Assembly: GCA_024239075.1 (NCBI GenBank)
Contig: JANBVI010000074.1
Location: 1 to 64,000, forward strand
Direction: 5' to 3'
Source: Fischerella sp. CENA71
GTDB lineage: Bacteria; Cyanobacteriota; Cyanobacteriia; Cyanobacteriales; Nostocaceae
Length of the DNA: 64,000 nucleotides
Made by a program: the position numbers and the translations under genes. Shown in pieces: positions 9,016 to 18,048 of this stretch. The notes beneath the pieces are model-generated. The model worked only from the letters and a program-made list of their open reading frames with translations, made no database searches and was not told the DNA's origin. The number at the start of each line of letters is the position of its first letter. The first letter of the stretch is position 1.

Positions 9016-10458
9016 ATGTGGTCTGAATTAACAAAAGCGATCGCTAACATCAATATTCCTGCTGATTGGCTCGGCATCAGAGTAGTTAAAGAAACATTCT
9101 TTCATCGTGCTGTCCGTGATGGCTTACCCCAACGCCACGGTAAATCTGCCACCACAGGAGCCATGCTGGAAGTCATGGTTAACGGCTGTATTGGCTATGC
9201 AGCAACTAATTCTCTCCAACAGACAAGTTTAAAAAACGCTGCCGAAAAAGCGTATCAACAAGCACTTGCAGCCCAACAGTGGTGGATACATCCGTTCCAA
9301 GCCACTAGCGAACGTCCCAAAGTAGTTGGTGAATACGTTTCACCATTTCTGGAACCACTAGATGCTCTAGATACTAAGGAAATTAACGATTTACTAATCC
9401 GTATTTGCCAAACCCTCAAAGTTTCCCAGCAAATCGTCAAAACTACCGCTGGCGCGAATACAGGCGAACGAGAAACATGGTTTGTCAGCAGCAACGGCTC
9501 AGAAGTTTATCAAAAATTTCTGTTTCTTAGTACCCATTATGGAGCGATCGCCCAAGATGGAGCGATCGTCCAACAACGCACCAATAACGGCTGGGAAGCC
9601 AACTATTTCCAAGGAGGTATGGAACTACTCGAACCCGATCATCTTTGGCAAAAAGTGCAGCAAATCGGAGAGGGCGCAGTAGAACTTTTAACAGCACAAG
9701 AATGTCCAACCACACGCACTAATTTAGTCTTAGCCCCAGACCAAATGATGCTACAAATTCATGAAAGTGTGGGACATCCCCTAGAATTAGACCGAATTTT
9801 AGGAGATGAACGCAACTATGCTGGTGGTAGCTTTGTCAACAAAAATGATTTTGGGGTTTTGGTGTATGGTTCTCCCCTGATGAATATCACTTTTGACCCC
9901 ACTGTACCTGGCGAATCAGCTAGTTATGGTTACGATGACACTGGTGCTGTCGCCACACGAGAATATTTAATTAAAGAAGGTGTGCTATTGCGGGGTTTAG
10001 GTAGTTTAGAAAGCCAAAAAAGAGCAGGTATCCCAGGAGTAGCCTGTGCGCGTGCTTGTTCTTGGAACCGACCCGCGATTGATCGCATGGCAAACTTAAA
10101 TTTAGAACCAGGTAAAGCTTCTTTTGAAGAAATAATTGCTGACATAGAACACGGCGTTTACATGGAATCGAATCGTTCTTGGTCAATAGACGATCGCCGC
10201 TATAAATTTCAATTTGGTTGCGAATACGCTAAATTAATTGAGAACGGAAAATTAACCAAAACCTTGCGTAATCCTAACTATCGAGCTACAACACCAGAAT
10301 TTTGGCACAGCTTAACCAAAGTTGGAAATTCCTCAACCTGGGAAATGTACGGTACTCCCTACTGTGGTAAAGGAGAACCAAATCAAGCTATTTGGGTAGG
10401 ACATGGTTCACCCGTTTGTCTATTTACCAACGTCGAAGTATTCGGCGGCGATACGTAA
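9016..10458 (+). CDS. tldD: TldD/PmbA family metalloprotease, TldD-like subunit
   Basis: 480 aa. The HExxxH zinc motif (HESVGH, His249 and His253) lies in MLQIHESVGHPLELDRILG, followed by ERNYAGGSFV and the C-terminal Cys-containing block typical of TldD. In other bacteria TldD and TldE form a dimeric protease that trims peptide modification products and takes part in peptide maturation and toxin breakdown. The partner gene (TldE/PmbA-like) follows on the same strand after 160 bases of repeat-containing spacer. No substrate peptide gene is obvious close by. Confidence 0.9.
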   Translation: MWSELTKAIANINIPADWLGIRVVKETFFHRAVRDGLPQRHGKSATTGAMLEVMVNGCIGYAATNSLQQTSLKNAAEKAYQQALAAQQWWIHPFQATSERPKVVGEYVSPFLEPLDALDTKEINDLLIRICQTLKVSQQIVKTTAGANTGERETWFVSSNGSEVYQKFLFLSTHYGAIAQDGAIVQQRTNNGWEANYFQGGMELLEPDHLWQKVQQIGEGAVELLTAQECPTTRTNLVLAPDQMMLQIHESVGHPLELDRILGDERNYAGGSFVNKNDFGVLVYGSPLMNITFDPTVPGESASYGYDDTGAVATREYLIKEGVLLRGLGSLESQKRAGIPGVACARACSWNRPAIDRMANLNLEPGKASFEEIIADIEHGVYMESNRSWSIDDRRYKFQFGCEYAKLIENGKLTKTLRNPNYRATTPEFWHSLTKVGNSSTWEMYGTPYCGKGEPNQAIWVGHGSPVCLFTNVEVFGGDT

Positions 10459-10572
10459 GATGGGGGAGTAGGGGTGTGAGGGTGTAAGAATCTTAAAACG
10501 ATGATTCTTCCTTTACTTTTATCATCATCAGTCATAACTTGATTAAAAACCCACACCTGTCAGCTCCCTTGT

Positions 10573-10618
10573 CTTCCTTGTCCCCTCCATCCCCAATCCC
10601 CGCTCCCCAATTCCCATC
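10573..10618. repeat. CCCCAAT-type heptamer repeats
   Basis: CCCCTCCATCCCCAATCCCC and similar units directly in front of the TldE-like start codon; the same family as 5150-5240. Confidence 0.55.
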
Positions 10619-11965
10619 ATGAACAACCAGGAACTAACTGCTTTAGAAGTCAGCTTTAATCAACTGATTGATACTTTGTTGCTGAAAAAAGTACCAACAG
10701 AAGAATTTACTGTCAGATTAAATAGCGAACACAGCCAATTTACTCGCTTTAATCATGCCAAAGTTAGACAAACTGGTTTAGTTGCTGATGGTTGGATTGA
10801 CCTAACATTAATACAAGACCAGCGCAGTAGTTTTCGACAAATTCCTTTTACTGGAAAGTGGGAAATAGATTGGGAAGTAACATACCAAGCTTTGCAAGAA
10901 TTACGCGCAGAACTGCCTTTTTTACTTTTAGATCCCTATTTAGTATTGCCATCAGGAACTAATACTAGTCGAGAAGTATATTCTGGTAATTTGTTAACTG
11001 AAAAAGCAGTATTGGCAAACGTTCTAGAATCAGTCAGAGAATTAGATTTTACAGGTTTGTATGCTGGCGGAGTTGTAGTTAATGCTTATGCTGATTCTCA
11101 GGGACAAAAACACTGGTTTGCTACTGATTCTTTCACCCTAGATTATTCTATATTTAACGCCGAAGGACAAGCTGTTAAAGGTATATTTGCAGGTAGTGAT
11201 TGGCATCAACAAGCTTATATCAACAAAATTCAAGAAGCAAAAAAGCAATTAGAATTACTGGCTCGTCCAGTTAAACAGTTACCACGCGGACAATATAGAA
11301 CTTATTTTGCCCCAGACGCAGTTGAAAATTTATTAATGATGCTTTCTTGGGGTGCTACTAGTGAAGCTGATTTACAACAAGGAAATAGTGCCTTAGCTGC
11401 TCTTTCGCGTCAAGAAAAACAACTTTCTTCTAAGTTTAATCTTAAAGAAAACTTTCGACGGGGAACAGTACCACGTTTTAATGAATGGGGAGAAATGACA
11501 CCCCTAGAATTACCAATAATTAGTCAAGGAAGATTAGTCAATACCTTGATAAATTCTCGCAGCGCCAAAGAATATCAAAAAACTCCTAACGGTGCTAATA
11601 GTCATGAATCTTTGCGATCGCCAGAAATAAGTCCGGGTAATTTAGAATTTGACCAAATTCTACCAAGTTTGGACACAGGATTATATGTATCAAACTTACA
11701 TTATTTAAATTGGAGCGATCGCCCCACGGGTAGAATCACAGGTATGACCCGCTATGCCTGTTTTTGGGTAGAAAATGGCGAAATCATCGCACCCATAGAA
11801 AATTTGCGCTTTGACGATAGTCTCTATCGCTTTTGGGGTGAAAATTTATTCGATTTTACCAATTTTCAAGAATTTATACCCGAAGTCGGAACCTATGAAG
11901 GTCGGCAACTGGGAGGTAGTATGGTTCCTGGGATGTTGGTGGAAGACTTTACGTATACTTTGTAA
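10619..11965 (+). CDS. TldD/PmbA family protein, TldE-like partner
   Basis: 448 aa. It lacks the HExxxH motif of its neighbour, as expected for the TldE/PmbA half of the heterodimer. The N-terminal SEHSQFTRFNHAKVRQTG and the C-terminal TGRITGMTRYACFWVENGE and GGSMVPGMLVEDFTYTL blocks are typical. It probably completes the active site with the TldD-like product of the upstream gene. A hairpin repeat separates it from the convergent hisB. Confidence 0.85.
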   Translation: MNNQELTALEVSFNQLIDTLLLKKVPTEEFTVRLNSEHSQFTRFNHAKVRQTGLVADGWIDLTLIQDQRSSFRQIPFTGKWEIDWEVTYQALQELRAELPFLLLDPYLVLPSGTNTSREVYSGNLLTEKAVLANVLESVRELDFTGLYAGGVVVNAYADSQGQKHWFATDSFTLDYSIFNAEGQAVKGIFAGSDWHQQAYINKIQEAKKQLELLARPVKQLPRGQYRTYFAPDAVENLLMMLSWGATSEADLQQGNSALAALSRQEKQLSSKFNLKENFRRGTVPRFNEWGEMTPLELPIISQGRLVNTLINSRSAKEYQKTPNGANSHESLRSPEISPGNLEFDQILPSLDTGLYVSNLHYLNWSDRPTGRITGMTRYACFWVENGEIIAPIENLRFDDSLYRFWGENLFDFTNFQEFIPEVGTYEGRQLGGSMVPGMLVEDFTYTL

Positions 11966-12020
11966 GGTGATGATATATATCAGTTGATGAAAAAATTATT
12001 GCAACACATCCTTAGTTCAA

Positions 12021-12043
12021 GACGCGATGAATCGCGTCTCTAC
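12021..12043. repeat. Palindromic GACGCGAT repeat between convergent genes
   Basis: GACGCGAT (12021-12028), two-base loop, ATCGCGTC (12031-12038), then TCTAC. It sits between the tldE-like gene (+) and hisB (-). It is the same family as the 24-bp palindrome at 50037-50060. Confidence 0.65.
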
Positions 12044-12074
12044 AATATGGTCTATTTATTTGTGCTGACTTAAC

Positions 12075-12716
12075 TCATAGCACTCCCTTTGAACTGGGGA
12101 TCGTCCCTGCACGACGGGGATCAATTTCTAACGCCATCCGCATTGCTCTAGCAAAAGCCTTAAATGTCGCTTCTATAATGTGATGAGAATTGATCCCGTC
12201 CAACTGACGAATGTGCAGCGTCATCTGACTATTACCTGCTAACGCCACAAAAAATTCTCGTACTAGCTGAGTGTCATAAGTTCCGACTCGCTGAGTAGGA
12301 ATTTGTAAACCGTAGCTGAGATGAGGACGTCCCGAAAAATCCAGTGCTACCTGAATTAACGCTTCATCTAGAGGTGCAAGAAAATTACCAAAACGGACAA
12401 TACCTTTCTTGTCACCCAATGCTTTGCTAATAGCTTGTCCCAAAGTGATAGCTACATCTTCGTTAGTGTGATGGTCATCAATATGCAAGTCTCCCGTAGC
12501 TTGGATATCCAAGTCAATCAATCCGTGGGAGGCGATTTGATGCAGCATGTGATCTAAAAAGGGAATACCAGTAGCTGCATTGCAAACTCCTGTGCCATCT
12601 AAATTAATCGTAACCTGGACATCAGTTTCTCCCGTGGTACGACGTACAGAAGCAATACGGGGAGTTTGTGTCAAATTGTTGGGTGAAGATAGAGTTTGGC
12701 GATCGCTTATTTGCAT
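12075..12716 (-). CDS. hisB: Imidazoleglycerol-phosphate dehydratase
   Basis: 213 aa. It catalyses the dehydration of imidazole glycerol phosphate to imidazole acetol phosphate in histidine synthesis. The metal-binding motifs are present: [19 protein letters not shown] and the second copy [16 protein letters not shown] near the C-terminus, with the ending [15 protein letters not shown]. It is the single-function form without a phosphatase domain. It lies downstream of fabI on the same strand, separated by a repeat block, so co-transcription is possible. Confidence 0.95.
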   Translation of the reverse strand: MQISDRQTLSSPNNLTQTPRIASVRRTTGETDVQVTINLDGTGVCNAATGIPFLDHMLHQIASHGLIDLDIQATGDLHIDDHHTNEDVAITLGQAISKALGDKKGIVRFGNFLAPLDEALIQVALDFSGRPHLSYGLQIPTQRVGTYDTQLVREFFVALAGNSQMTLHIRQLDGINSHHIIEATFKAFARAMRMALEIDPRRAGTIPSSKGVL

Positions 12717-12723
12717 AGGAATT

Positions 12724-12850
12724 GGGAGATGGGGAGACGCGGTGAAGGGGAGATGGGGAGACGCGGTGAAGAGGATATGAGGATATGGGGTGAATATTCA
12801 AACATCACTCCCCGTGTCCCCTGCGTCCCCGTGTCCCCGCGTTCCCCTTC
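12724..12850. repeat. GGGGAGACGCGG repeat block, inverted
   Basis: A 24-bp unit containing GATGGGGAGACGCGGTGAA is repeated in tandem at 12724-12771. From 12809 to 12850 the complementary sense appears (CCCCGTGTCC, CCCCGCG). The block fills the hisB-fabI gap. The same repeat family lies inside the GT39 coding sequence at 50757-50955 and 51531-51645. Confidence 0.75.
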
Positions 12851-12859
12851 CATTCTCTA

Positions 12860-13636
12860 CTACATTCCCATAATTTCATATCCTGCATCAACATACAGGA
12901 CTTGTCCTGTAATTCCACTTGCCAAGTCGCTACACAAGAATGCTGCTGCATTACCTACCTCGGTTTGTGTAACGGTGCGCCGCAAGGGGGCTACTTCCTC
13001 GACATGGTGAATCATATCTAAAATACCGCCAACGGCACTAGAAGCCAAAGTACGAATTGGCCCGGCGGAGATCGCATTGACGCGGATATTAGCAGAGCCT
13101 AGTTCTGATGCTAAATAACGTACGCTTGCTTCTAATCCAGCTTTAGCAACTCCCATGACATTATAGTTGGGGATTGCTCTGACAGAACCCAAATAAGTCA
13201 GAGTAACTATGCTTCCTCCTGACGTCATTAAAGGTTTAGCAGCACCGGCTAGTTGCACTAAAGAGTAGGCGCTGACTTCTAAAGCTGTACGAAACCCTTC
13301 ACGCGAGGTTTGGCTAAAGTCTCCACTCAAATCATCTTTGTTGGCAAAAGCTAAACAATGAATCAGAATATCTAAGCTACCCCACTTATCCTGGATTATT
13401 TCAAAGGTAGACTTAATTTCTTCGTCATTTTGAACATTACAAGGCAAAAACAGAGTAGGATTGAGAGGTTCGACCAATTCTGCGACTTTCTTTTCCATTT
13501 TGCCTTTTTCGTCGCTTAAATAGGTAATGCCAAGGTTAGCTCCGGCTTTGTGCAATTGTTGAGCAATCCCCCAAGCAATAGAACGGTTATTAGCAATGCC
13601 TGTAACAAGGGCATTTTTTCCAGTCAGATCCAGCAT
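12860..13636 (-). CDS. fabI: Enoyl-[acyl-carrier-protein] reductase (NADH), FabI type
   Basis: 258 aa from the ATG at 13636 (MLDLTGKNALVTG), the usual FabI start; an in-frame ATG at 13645 would add three residues. It reduces enoyl-ACP in the last step of each fatty acid elongation cycle. The NAD-binding motif is TGIANNRSIAWGIA, the catalytic Tyr-x6-Lys is YNVMGVAK, and SAGPIRTLASSAVG is the substrate loop. The end VLYVDAGYEIMGM is typical. The gene is divergent from ntcA. Confidence 0.94.
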   Translation of the reverse strand: MLDLTGKNALVTGIANNRSIAWGIAQQLHKAGANLGITYLSDEKGKMEKKVAELVEPLNPTLFLPCNVQNDEEIKSTFEIIQDKWGSLDILIHCLAFANKDDLSGDFSQTSREGFRTALEVSAYSLVQLAGAAKPLMTSGGSIVTLTYLGSVRAIPNYNVMGVAKAGLEASVRYLASELGSANIRVNAISAGPIRTLASSAVGGILDMIHHVEEVAPLRRTVTQTEVGNAAAFLCSDLASGITGQVLYVDAGYEIMGM

Positions 13637-13645
13637 AGAAATCAT

Positions 13646-14226
13646 TGATGTGATGTTTCACTAGGAGCATACATGAATCTGAGCTTGGTTTGTCTTCGTT
13701 TTATAAATTTGATTTTTGAGCGACTAGTTAGGGTAGATGTAAGAGAAGAGACTTCATCTAGCTCTAACTACAATCGGATACAAATAGCTGATTAGAAACA
13801 TAGATGATTGAAAAGATTTTTAAGCAGAGTAAAGCTTTTAGAAAAAAGTATTTTTCTTTTGAAAGTAACTAAATCTATTAGTGGTTTCTTTTGCACCCAC
13901 ACTATCTGATATTTTTACATCCGTATTTTTGAGAGCTAAAGTGCCAAAATTACTTTTTACCATCAATGTACCATTTAATGTTTTAATAAAGTCTCTATGA
14001 AACCTTCTTTTTCTTAAAAAACTTATTGTCTACAATTTTGGAAGTACATAACAAAAAGTACTAGATCCCTGCACTAAAAATTTTGTATCATGTTGAACAA
14101 ACATCAATTGAACAAAAAGGTTAAGTATAGGACTGTACAGAAAGGTTGACAATGTTTTATTGAATTGTCGAGTGTATTCTTAGGAAATCCATATTCGTTT
14201 TTCCGGCGTTGGGTAGGGGAAGGGAG
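13646..14226. other. fabI-ntcA divergent intergenic region
   Basis: About 580 bases, AT-rich and without genes. It should hold the promoters of fabI and ntcA. I found no exact GTA-N8-TAC NtcA site; GTATCATGTTGAAC near 14087 is a near match with one wrong base. An inverted repeat at 14043-14062 is listed separately. Confidence 0.5.
14043..14062. promoter_or_regulatory. Inverted repeat AGTAC-N10-GTACT upstream of ntcA
   Basis: AGTAC (14043-14047) and GTACT (14058-14062) form a 20-base dyad 164 bases before the ntcA start. The half-sites contain GTAC, but the spacing does not fit the canonical NtcA site. It may be a protein-binding operator; this is inference only. Confidence 0.35.
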
Positions 14227-14898
14227 ATGATCGTGACACAAGATAAAGCCCTAGCAAATGTTTTTCGTCAAATGGCGACTGGAGCGTTTCCGCCAGTGGT
14301 GGAATCGTTCGAGCGCAACAAGACGATCTTTTTCCCCGGCGATCCTGCTGAAAGAGTTTACTTTCTTTTAAAAGGTGCTGTTAAACTCTCCAGGGTGTAT
14401 GAAGCAGGAGAAGAAATAACCGTAGCACTTCTGCGGGAAAATAGTGTATTTGGGGTTTTGTCCCTACTAACGGGAAACAAGTCAGACCGTTTTTATCATG
14501 CAGTTGCTTTTACGCCTGTGGAATTGCTCTCAGCACCCATCGAACAGGTGGAACAAGCACTCAAGGAAAATCCAGAATTATCGATGTTGATGCTGCGGGG
14601 TTTGTCTTCGCGCATTCTTCAGACAGAGATGATGATTGAAACCCTCGCTCACCGCGATATGGGTTCAAGATTAATAAGTTTTTTATTAATTCTCTGTCGG
14701 GATTTTGGTCTTCCTTGTGCAGATGGAATCACAATTGATCTCAAGCTATCTCATCAGGCGATCGCTGAAGCAATTGGTTCTACTCGCGTGACTGTCACTA
14801 GGTTACTAGGCGATTTGCGCGAAAAGAAGATGATTTCCATACACAAGAAAAAAATTACAGTCCACAAACCCGTGACATTAAGTCGGCAATTCACTTAA
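14227..14898 (+). CDS. ntcA: Global nitrogen regulator NtcA (CRP family)
   Basis: 223 aa from the ATG at 14227 ([19 protein letters not shown]), behind an AGGGGAAGGGAG ribosome site; the frame is open a little further upstream but NtcA proteins begin here. It is a CRP-family activator of nitrogen assimilation and heterocyst genes that senses 2-oxoglutarate. The beta-roll effector domain spans residues about 25-115 ([20 protein letters not shown]) and the HTH about 165-205 ([20 protein letters not shown]). The sequence reads as nearly identical to NtcA of Nostoc/Anabaena as I remember it. It is divergent from fabI. Confidence 0.97.
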   Translation: MIVTQDKALANVFRQMATGAFPPVVESFERNKTIFFPGDPAERVYFLLKGAVKLSRVYEAGEEITVALLRENSVFGVLSLLTGNKSDRFYHAVAFTPVELLSAPIEQVEQALKENPELSMLMLRGLSSRILQTEMMIETLAHRDMGSRLISFLLILCRDFGLPCADGITIDLKLSHQAIAEAIGSTRVTVTRLLGDLREKKMISIHKKKITVHKPVTLSRQFT

Positions 14899-14950
14899 TT
14901 GTATTGGGAAGCGGAATTAAAAAATTATAGACACTCTTGTAAAAATAGGT

Positions 14951-14982
14951 AACGGGTAAATGGGTAATGGGTAATGGGTAAT
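14951..14982. repeat. GGGTAAT heptamer repeat
   Basis: Four near-perfect units (GGGTAAA, GGGTAAT, GGGTAAT, GGGTAAT) between ntcA and the DUF3084 gene. Confidence 0.65.
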
Positions 14983-15135
14983 TAATGGTTAATTCTCTTG
15001 TTTTTTTCCCTTTAAATCCTTTCCCCTTCACCCTTTCCCCTTAACCTAATAATTTATCAACCTGCAATTCGCCACAGAAAATGCCTGAAAGTAGTAGGCT
15101 GTATCTGGAAGGATCTCTTCGGTAAATACAAACAG

Positions 15136-16629
15136 ATGGCCACCGGGTACATCCTCATTATTGCAATTTTAGTTTTGGGAGGCGTTATTGCCACCGTCGG
15201 CGATCGCATTGGGACGCGGGTTGGCAAAAAACGGCTCTCACTTTTCAACCTCAGACCAAAAAATACAGCTGTATTAGTAACAATCTTGACAGGGTTGGGC
15301 ATTTCCGCATCAACCCTGGGCATTTTATTTTTAGCTGATGATGGCTTACGTAAAGGAGTTTTTGAGTTACAAGATATTCAAAAAGACCTTAGGCGAAAAC
15401 GCGTACAACTGGAGACTACAACCCAGCAACTTAATACAACTAAGACCGAACTAGAGCAAGCCCGAAAAGAACAAACCAAAGCTCAAGAAGATTTGCAAGA
15501 AATTAACAAATCTTTACAAGCAGTCAATGCTAAACAACAGCAAACGCAAGCCCAGCTTAACCGTACGATTAATCAGCAAGCGCGTACTAAAAATCAACTC
15601 GAAGGTACTCAAAAACAATTGAGCCAAGTAGCAACTCAATATGAAAAAGCCATAGCTCAGTTGCAAAATGTTTATCAAGAAAGAAACAGACAGCTAGAGG
15701 AAATTAAACGACTTAAAGCAGAACGCCAAAAACTTTATGAACAAGCAAAACAGGCGGTTGCTGAAGCTCAAGCAGCCATTGACAAACGCGATCGCGAACT
15801 AGCCAAGCGCCAAGAAATGATTCAAAATCGGGATCAGACAATTGCCAAACTAGATGCGATCATTCAAAAGCGTAATGTCGAAATTACAGCACGGGAGCAA
15901 ATTATTGCCCAACGAGAAACCCGTCTCAAACAACTGGAAACACAACAGGATTTTCTTGAACAGGAAGTCGCAAGACTAGAAAAGTACTACCAGTCTTATC
16001 GTGACTTACGTTTAGGAAAACTGGCCTTAGTCCGGGGTCAAGTTCTGGCTGCTGGAGTAGTCCGCGTCGAACAACCTGCGGCTGCTCGTCAAGCAGTAAT
16101 GCAGCTATTAAAAGAAGCAAATAAGAACGCCAGCACAAAGTTAAGTGAACCTGGAATTAATGCTCTCCCAGGTGTGCAAGTACTACGCGTCACCGGAGAA
16201 CAGGTTGAACAGTTAAGTAATCAGATTAAAGATGGTCGAGATTACGTGGTGCGGATTTTCTGTGCAGGTAACTACGTCAGAGGAGAAAAACCAATCGAAT
16301 TTTTTGCAGATGCAGCACTCAATCAAATCGTGTTCTCTGGAGGTGAAGTACTAGCGACAACGACAGCTGATCCCAAAACCATGACATCCTATCAATTGCG
16401 ACAGCGCCTAGAATTGCTAATTTCTGCTTCTCAATTTCGCGCTCGTAGTGCTGGAATTCTAGAAGATATTCAAATCGATGGTACTTTTTTGCGTTTTATT
16501 GCCGATTTACGACAATATGACCAATCAATAGACATTAAAGCTATTGCCGCAAAAGATACATATACCGCTGGGCCGTTGAAAGTAAAATTAGTGGCAATTA
16601 AAAATGGACAAGTAATTTTTAGTACTTAA
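15136..16629 (+). CDS. DUF3084 domain protein with long coiled coil
   Basis: 497 aa. Two membrane segments at the N-terminus (residues about 4-22 and 45-68, around GYILIIAILVLGGVIATVGD) flank a conserved RIGTRVGKKRLSLFNLRPK loop. Residues about 75-285 form a long Gln/Glu/Lys-rich coiled coil. The C-terminal 200 residues form the conserved globular part (FFADAALNQIVFSGGE, SAGILEDIQIDGT). It is a cyanobacterial family of unknown function with an overall shape like membrane-bound scaffold or cell-envelope proteins. It lies downstream of ntcA, which it also follows in Anabaena as far as I recall. Confidence 0.88.
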   Translation: MATGYILIIAILVLGGVIATVGDRIGTRVGKKRLSLFNLRPKNTAVLVTILTGLGISASTLGILFLADDGLRKGVFELQDIQKDLRRKRVQLETTTQQLNTTKTELEQARKEQTKAQEDLQEINKSLQAVNAKQQQTQAQLNRTINQQARTKNQLEGTQKQLSQVATQYEKAIAQLQNVYQERNRQLEEIKRLKAERQKLYEQAKQAVAEAQAAIDKRDRELAKRQEMIQNRDQTIAKLDAIIQKRNVEITAREQIIAQRETRLKQLETQQDFLEQEVARLEKYYQSYRDLRLGKLALVRGQVLAAGVVRVEQPAAARQAVMQLLKEANKNASTKLSEPGINALPGVQVLRVTGEQVEQLSNQIKDGRDYVVRIFCAGNYVRGEKPIEFFADAALNQIVFSGGEVLATTTADPKTMTSYQLRQRLELLISASQFRARSAGILEDIQIDGTFLRFIADLRQYDQSIDIKAIAAKDTYTAGPLKVKLVAIKNGQVIFST

Positions 16630-16640
16630 TTTTTGTTATG

Positions 16641-16705
16641 TAGTTATTGGTTAGGAGCAGATCACGAATATATTAACCAATAACTACTAACTAATAACTA
16701 TTATT
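16641..16705. repeat. TAGTTATT / AATAACTA inverted repeat units
   Basis: TAGTTATTGGTTAG on the left and CTAACTAATAACTA on the right flank the short spacer between the DUF3084 gene and yqgF, and could pair. Confidence 0.45.
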
Positions 16706-16722
16706 TAAAATTATCTTTAAAT

Positions 16723-17166
16723 ATGAATTTAAGTGAATTTACACCAACTCAACCAGTGATTTTAGGGTTTGATCCCGGTAAAGATAAATGTGGTTTAGCA
16801 GTGATGGGGCTGGATCGAAAGCTACATTATCATCAGGTTGTATCTTCTAGTGAAGCGATCGCCAATATTGAAACTCTGCGCCAGAGATTTCCTATTTCTT
16901 TAATGGTGATGGGTGATCAAACCACAGCTAAACGCTGGAAACAGCAACTACAACAAGAATTATCAGAGCAGTTAAATATTATCTTGGTCGATGAACGCTA
17001 CACCAGTTTAGAAGCACGCGATCGCTATTGGCAAATGTTCCCACCAAAAGGAATCACCAAACTGTTACCACAGGGAATGCGAACACCTCCAAGACCAATC
17101 GATGATATAGTTGCCATTCTCCTGATTGAAAGATATCTAAGTCGTCTTACAGAATCGGCAAATTAA
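16723..17166 (+). CDS. YqgF/RuvX-like RNase H fold nuclease
   Basis: 147 aa. An RNase H-like fold is indicated by GFDPGKDKCGLAVMG (first catalytic Asp), VDERYTSLEARDRY (Glu) and RPIDDIVAILLIERYL (last Asp). In E. coli YqgF takes part in maturation of the 16S rRNA 5' end. This cyanobacterial version is divergent (CGLAV instead of the usual RIGVAV), so a different substrate is possible. It probably follows the DUF3084 gene in one transcript, 93 bases apart. Confidence 0.8.
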   Translation: MNLSEFTPTQPVILGFDPGKDKCGLAVMGLDRKLHYHQVVSSSEAIANIETLRQRFPISLMVMGDQTTAKRWKQQLQQELSEQLNIILVDERYTSLEARDRYWQMFPPKGITKLLPQGMRTPPRPIDDIVAILLIERYLSRLTESAN

Positions 17167-17209
17167 ATCATCAATGAGCAAAACTTTAACAATTTATCAT
17201 TCATAATTC

Positions 17210-17473
17210 TTATAGTTCTGCTCGAATAGTAAAAGCATAGTCTCCTCCTGGTTCAAGTTGGTAATCTTTTTGCTCCAAAAAACGACCAAGAGGTTCTTTG
17301 ATTAAGGCACGACCTTGCGATGGTTTGACAGACAATTCTCCTCGGCGGAAGTGCCATTGAAACTGCCACTCAAAATCTCCTGCTCTTACTTCTCCTTCCA
17401 GTAGCCCCTGTTGCCAAGATTGACGGACAATCCTCACATGGGCAGTTGTTTGGGGTAAACGTTTAGCACTCAC
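17210..17473 (-). CDS. DUF3146 family protein
   Basis: 87 aa from the GTG at 17473 (MSAKRLPQTTAHVRI); the frame also allows a TTG five codons earlier. Conserved blocks are QSWQQGLLEGEVRAGDFEWQ and EPLGRFLEQKDYQLEPGGDY. It is a small cyanobacterial family of unknown function, without membrane segments or signal peptide. It is convergent with yqgF, with a gap of 43 bases. Confidence 0.78.
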   Translation of the reverse strand: MSAKRLPQTTAHVRIVRQSWQQGLLEGEVRAGDFEWQFQWHFRRGELSVKPSQGRALIKEPLGRFLEQKDYQLEPGGDYAFTIRAEL

Positions 17474-17735
17474 GTTGCTTGATGTCAAGTTTTGATAAAA
17501 GCTGATCAGTTATAGCTTTACATTTACACAAAATACATCAAATGTACCTATAGAAGTAAATGGATTCGGAGAATAGTAATGGAAACGACGAGTTAAAAAT
17601 GCATAATCTTTTATTTTTAATTGTTTAATTGATTTACAGCATTACAAAGCCTGCGTTCTCACTTCCTCAAAAAATTTTCCTTTACCTCTTGACAATCATC
17701 TGTTCATCTGACATATTTGTATATATGCAAAGTTT

Positions 17736-17807
17736 GCGGGTATAGCTCAGTGGTAGAGCGTCACCTTGCCAAGGTGAATGTCGCGCGTTCGAATCGCGTT
17801 ACCCGCT
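17736..17807 (+). tRNA. tRNA-Gly (GCC)
   Basis: Full cloverleaf: acceptor GCGGGTA / TACCCGC (17736-17742, 17800-17806), D arm GCTC...GAGC, anticodon stem TCACC/GGTGA with loop TTGCCAA (anticodon GCC at 17768-17770), T arm GCGCG-TTCGAAT-CGCGT, discriminator T at 17807. CCA is not encoded. Confidence 0.97.
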
Positions 17808-17856
17808 TTTAAAAATCAATGTGTTGTGTAAAATCAAACTATATCAACATAAGATG

Positions 17857-17916
17857 CGTTTGTAGTGAGGACTTAAGTCCTCCAATCTTTAAGCACTAAA
17901 ATGCTTACAACGAACC
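17857..17916. repeat. Dispersed repeat with two hairpins inside an outer stem
   Basis: The outer arms GTTTGTAGT and ACAACGAAC are roughly complementary. They enclose a perfect 16-bp palindrome GAGGACTTAAGTCCTC (17867-17882) and a smaller hairpin AAGCACTAAAATGCTT (17891-17906). This layout matches a repeat common in Nostoc-type genomes, from memory. It sits between the tRNA and the broken phosphofructokinase gene. Confidence 0.7.
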
Positions 17917-18048
17917 TGTAATTGGTAATTCGAGTATTAACTAAATGAAATATGACTGCGATGCTCAAAGACTGCTCCTAGCCTGTGGGAAACTGAGGTA
18001 ACCGAGCATCACAGCTACAATATATTGAAACTTCACAAATTCCTCAAA

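Noticed and set aside
14087-14100. NtcA binding site GTATCATGTTGAAC
   Set aside because: The second half is AAC instead of TAC, so it does not match the consensus; too weak to list as a site.
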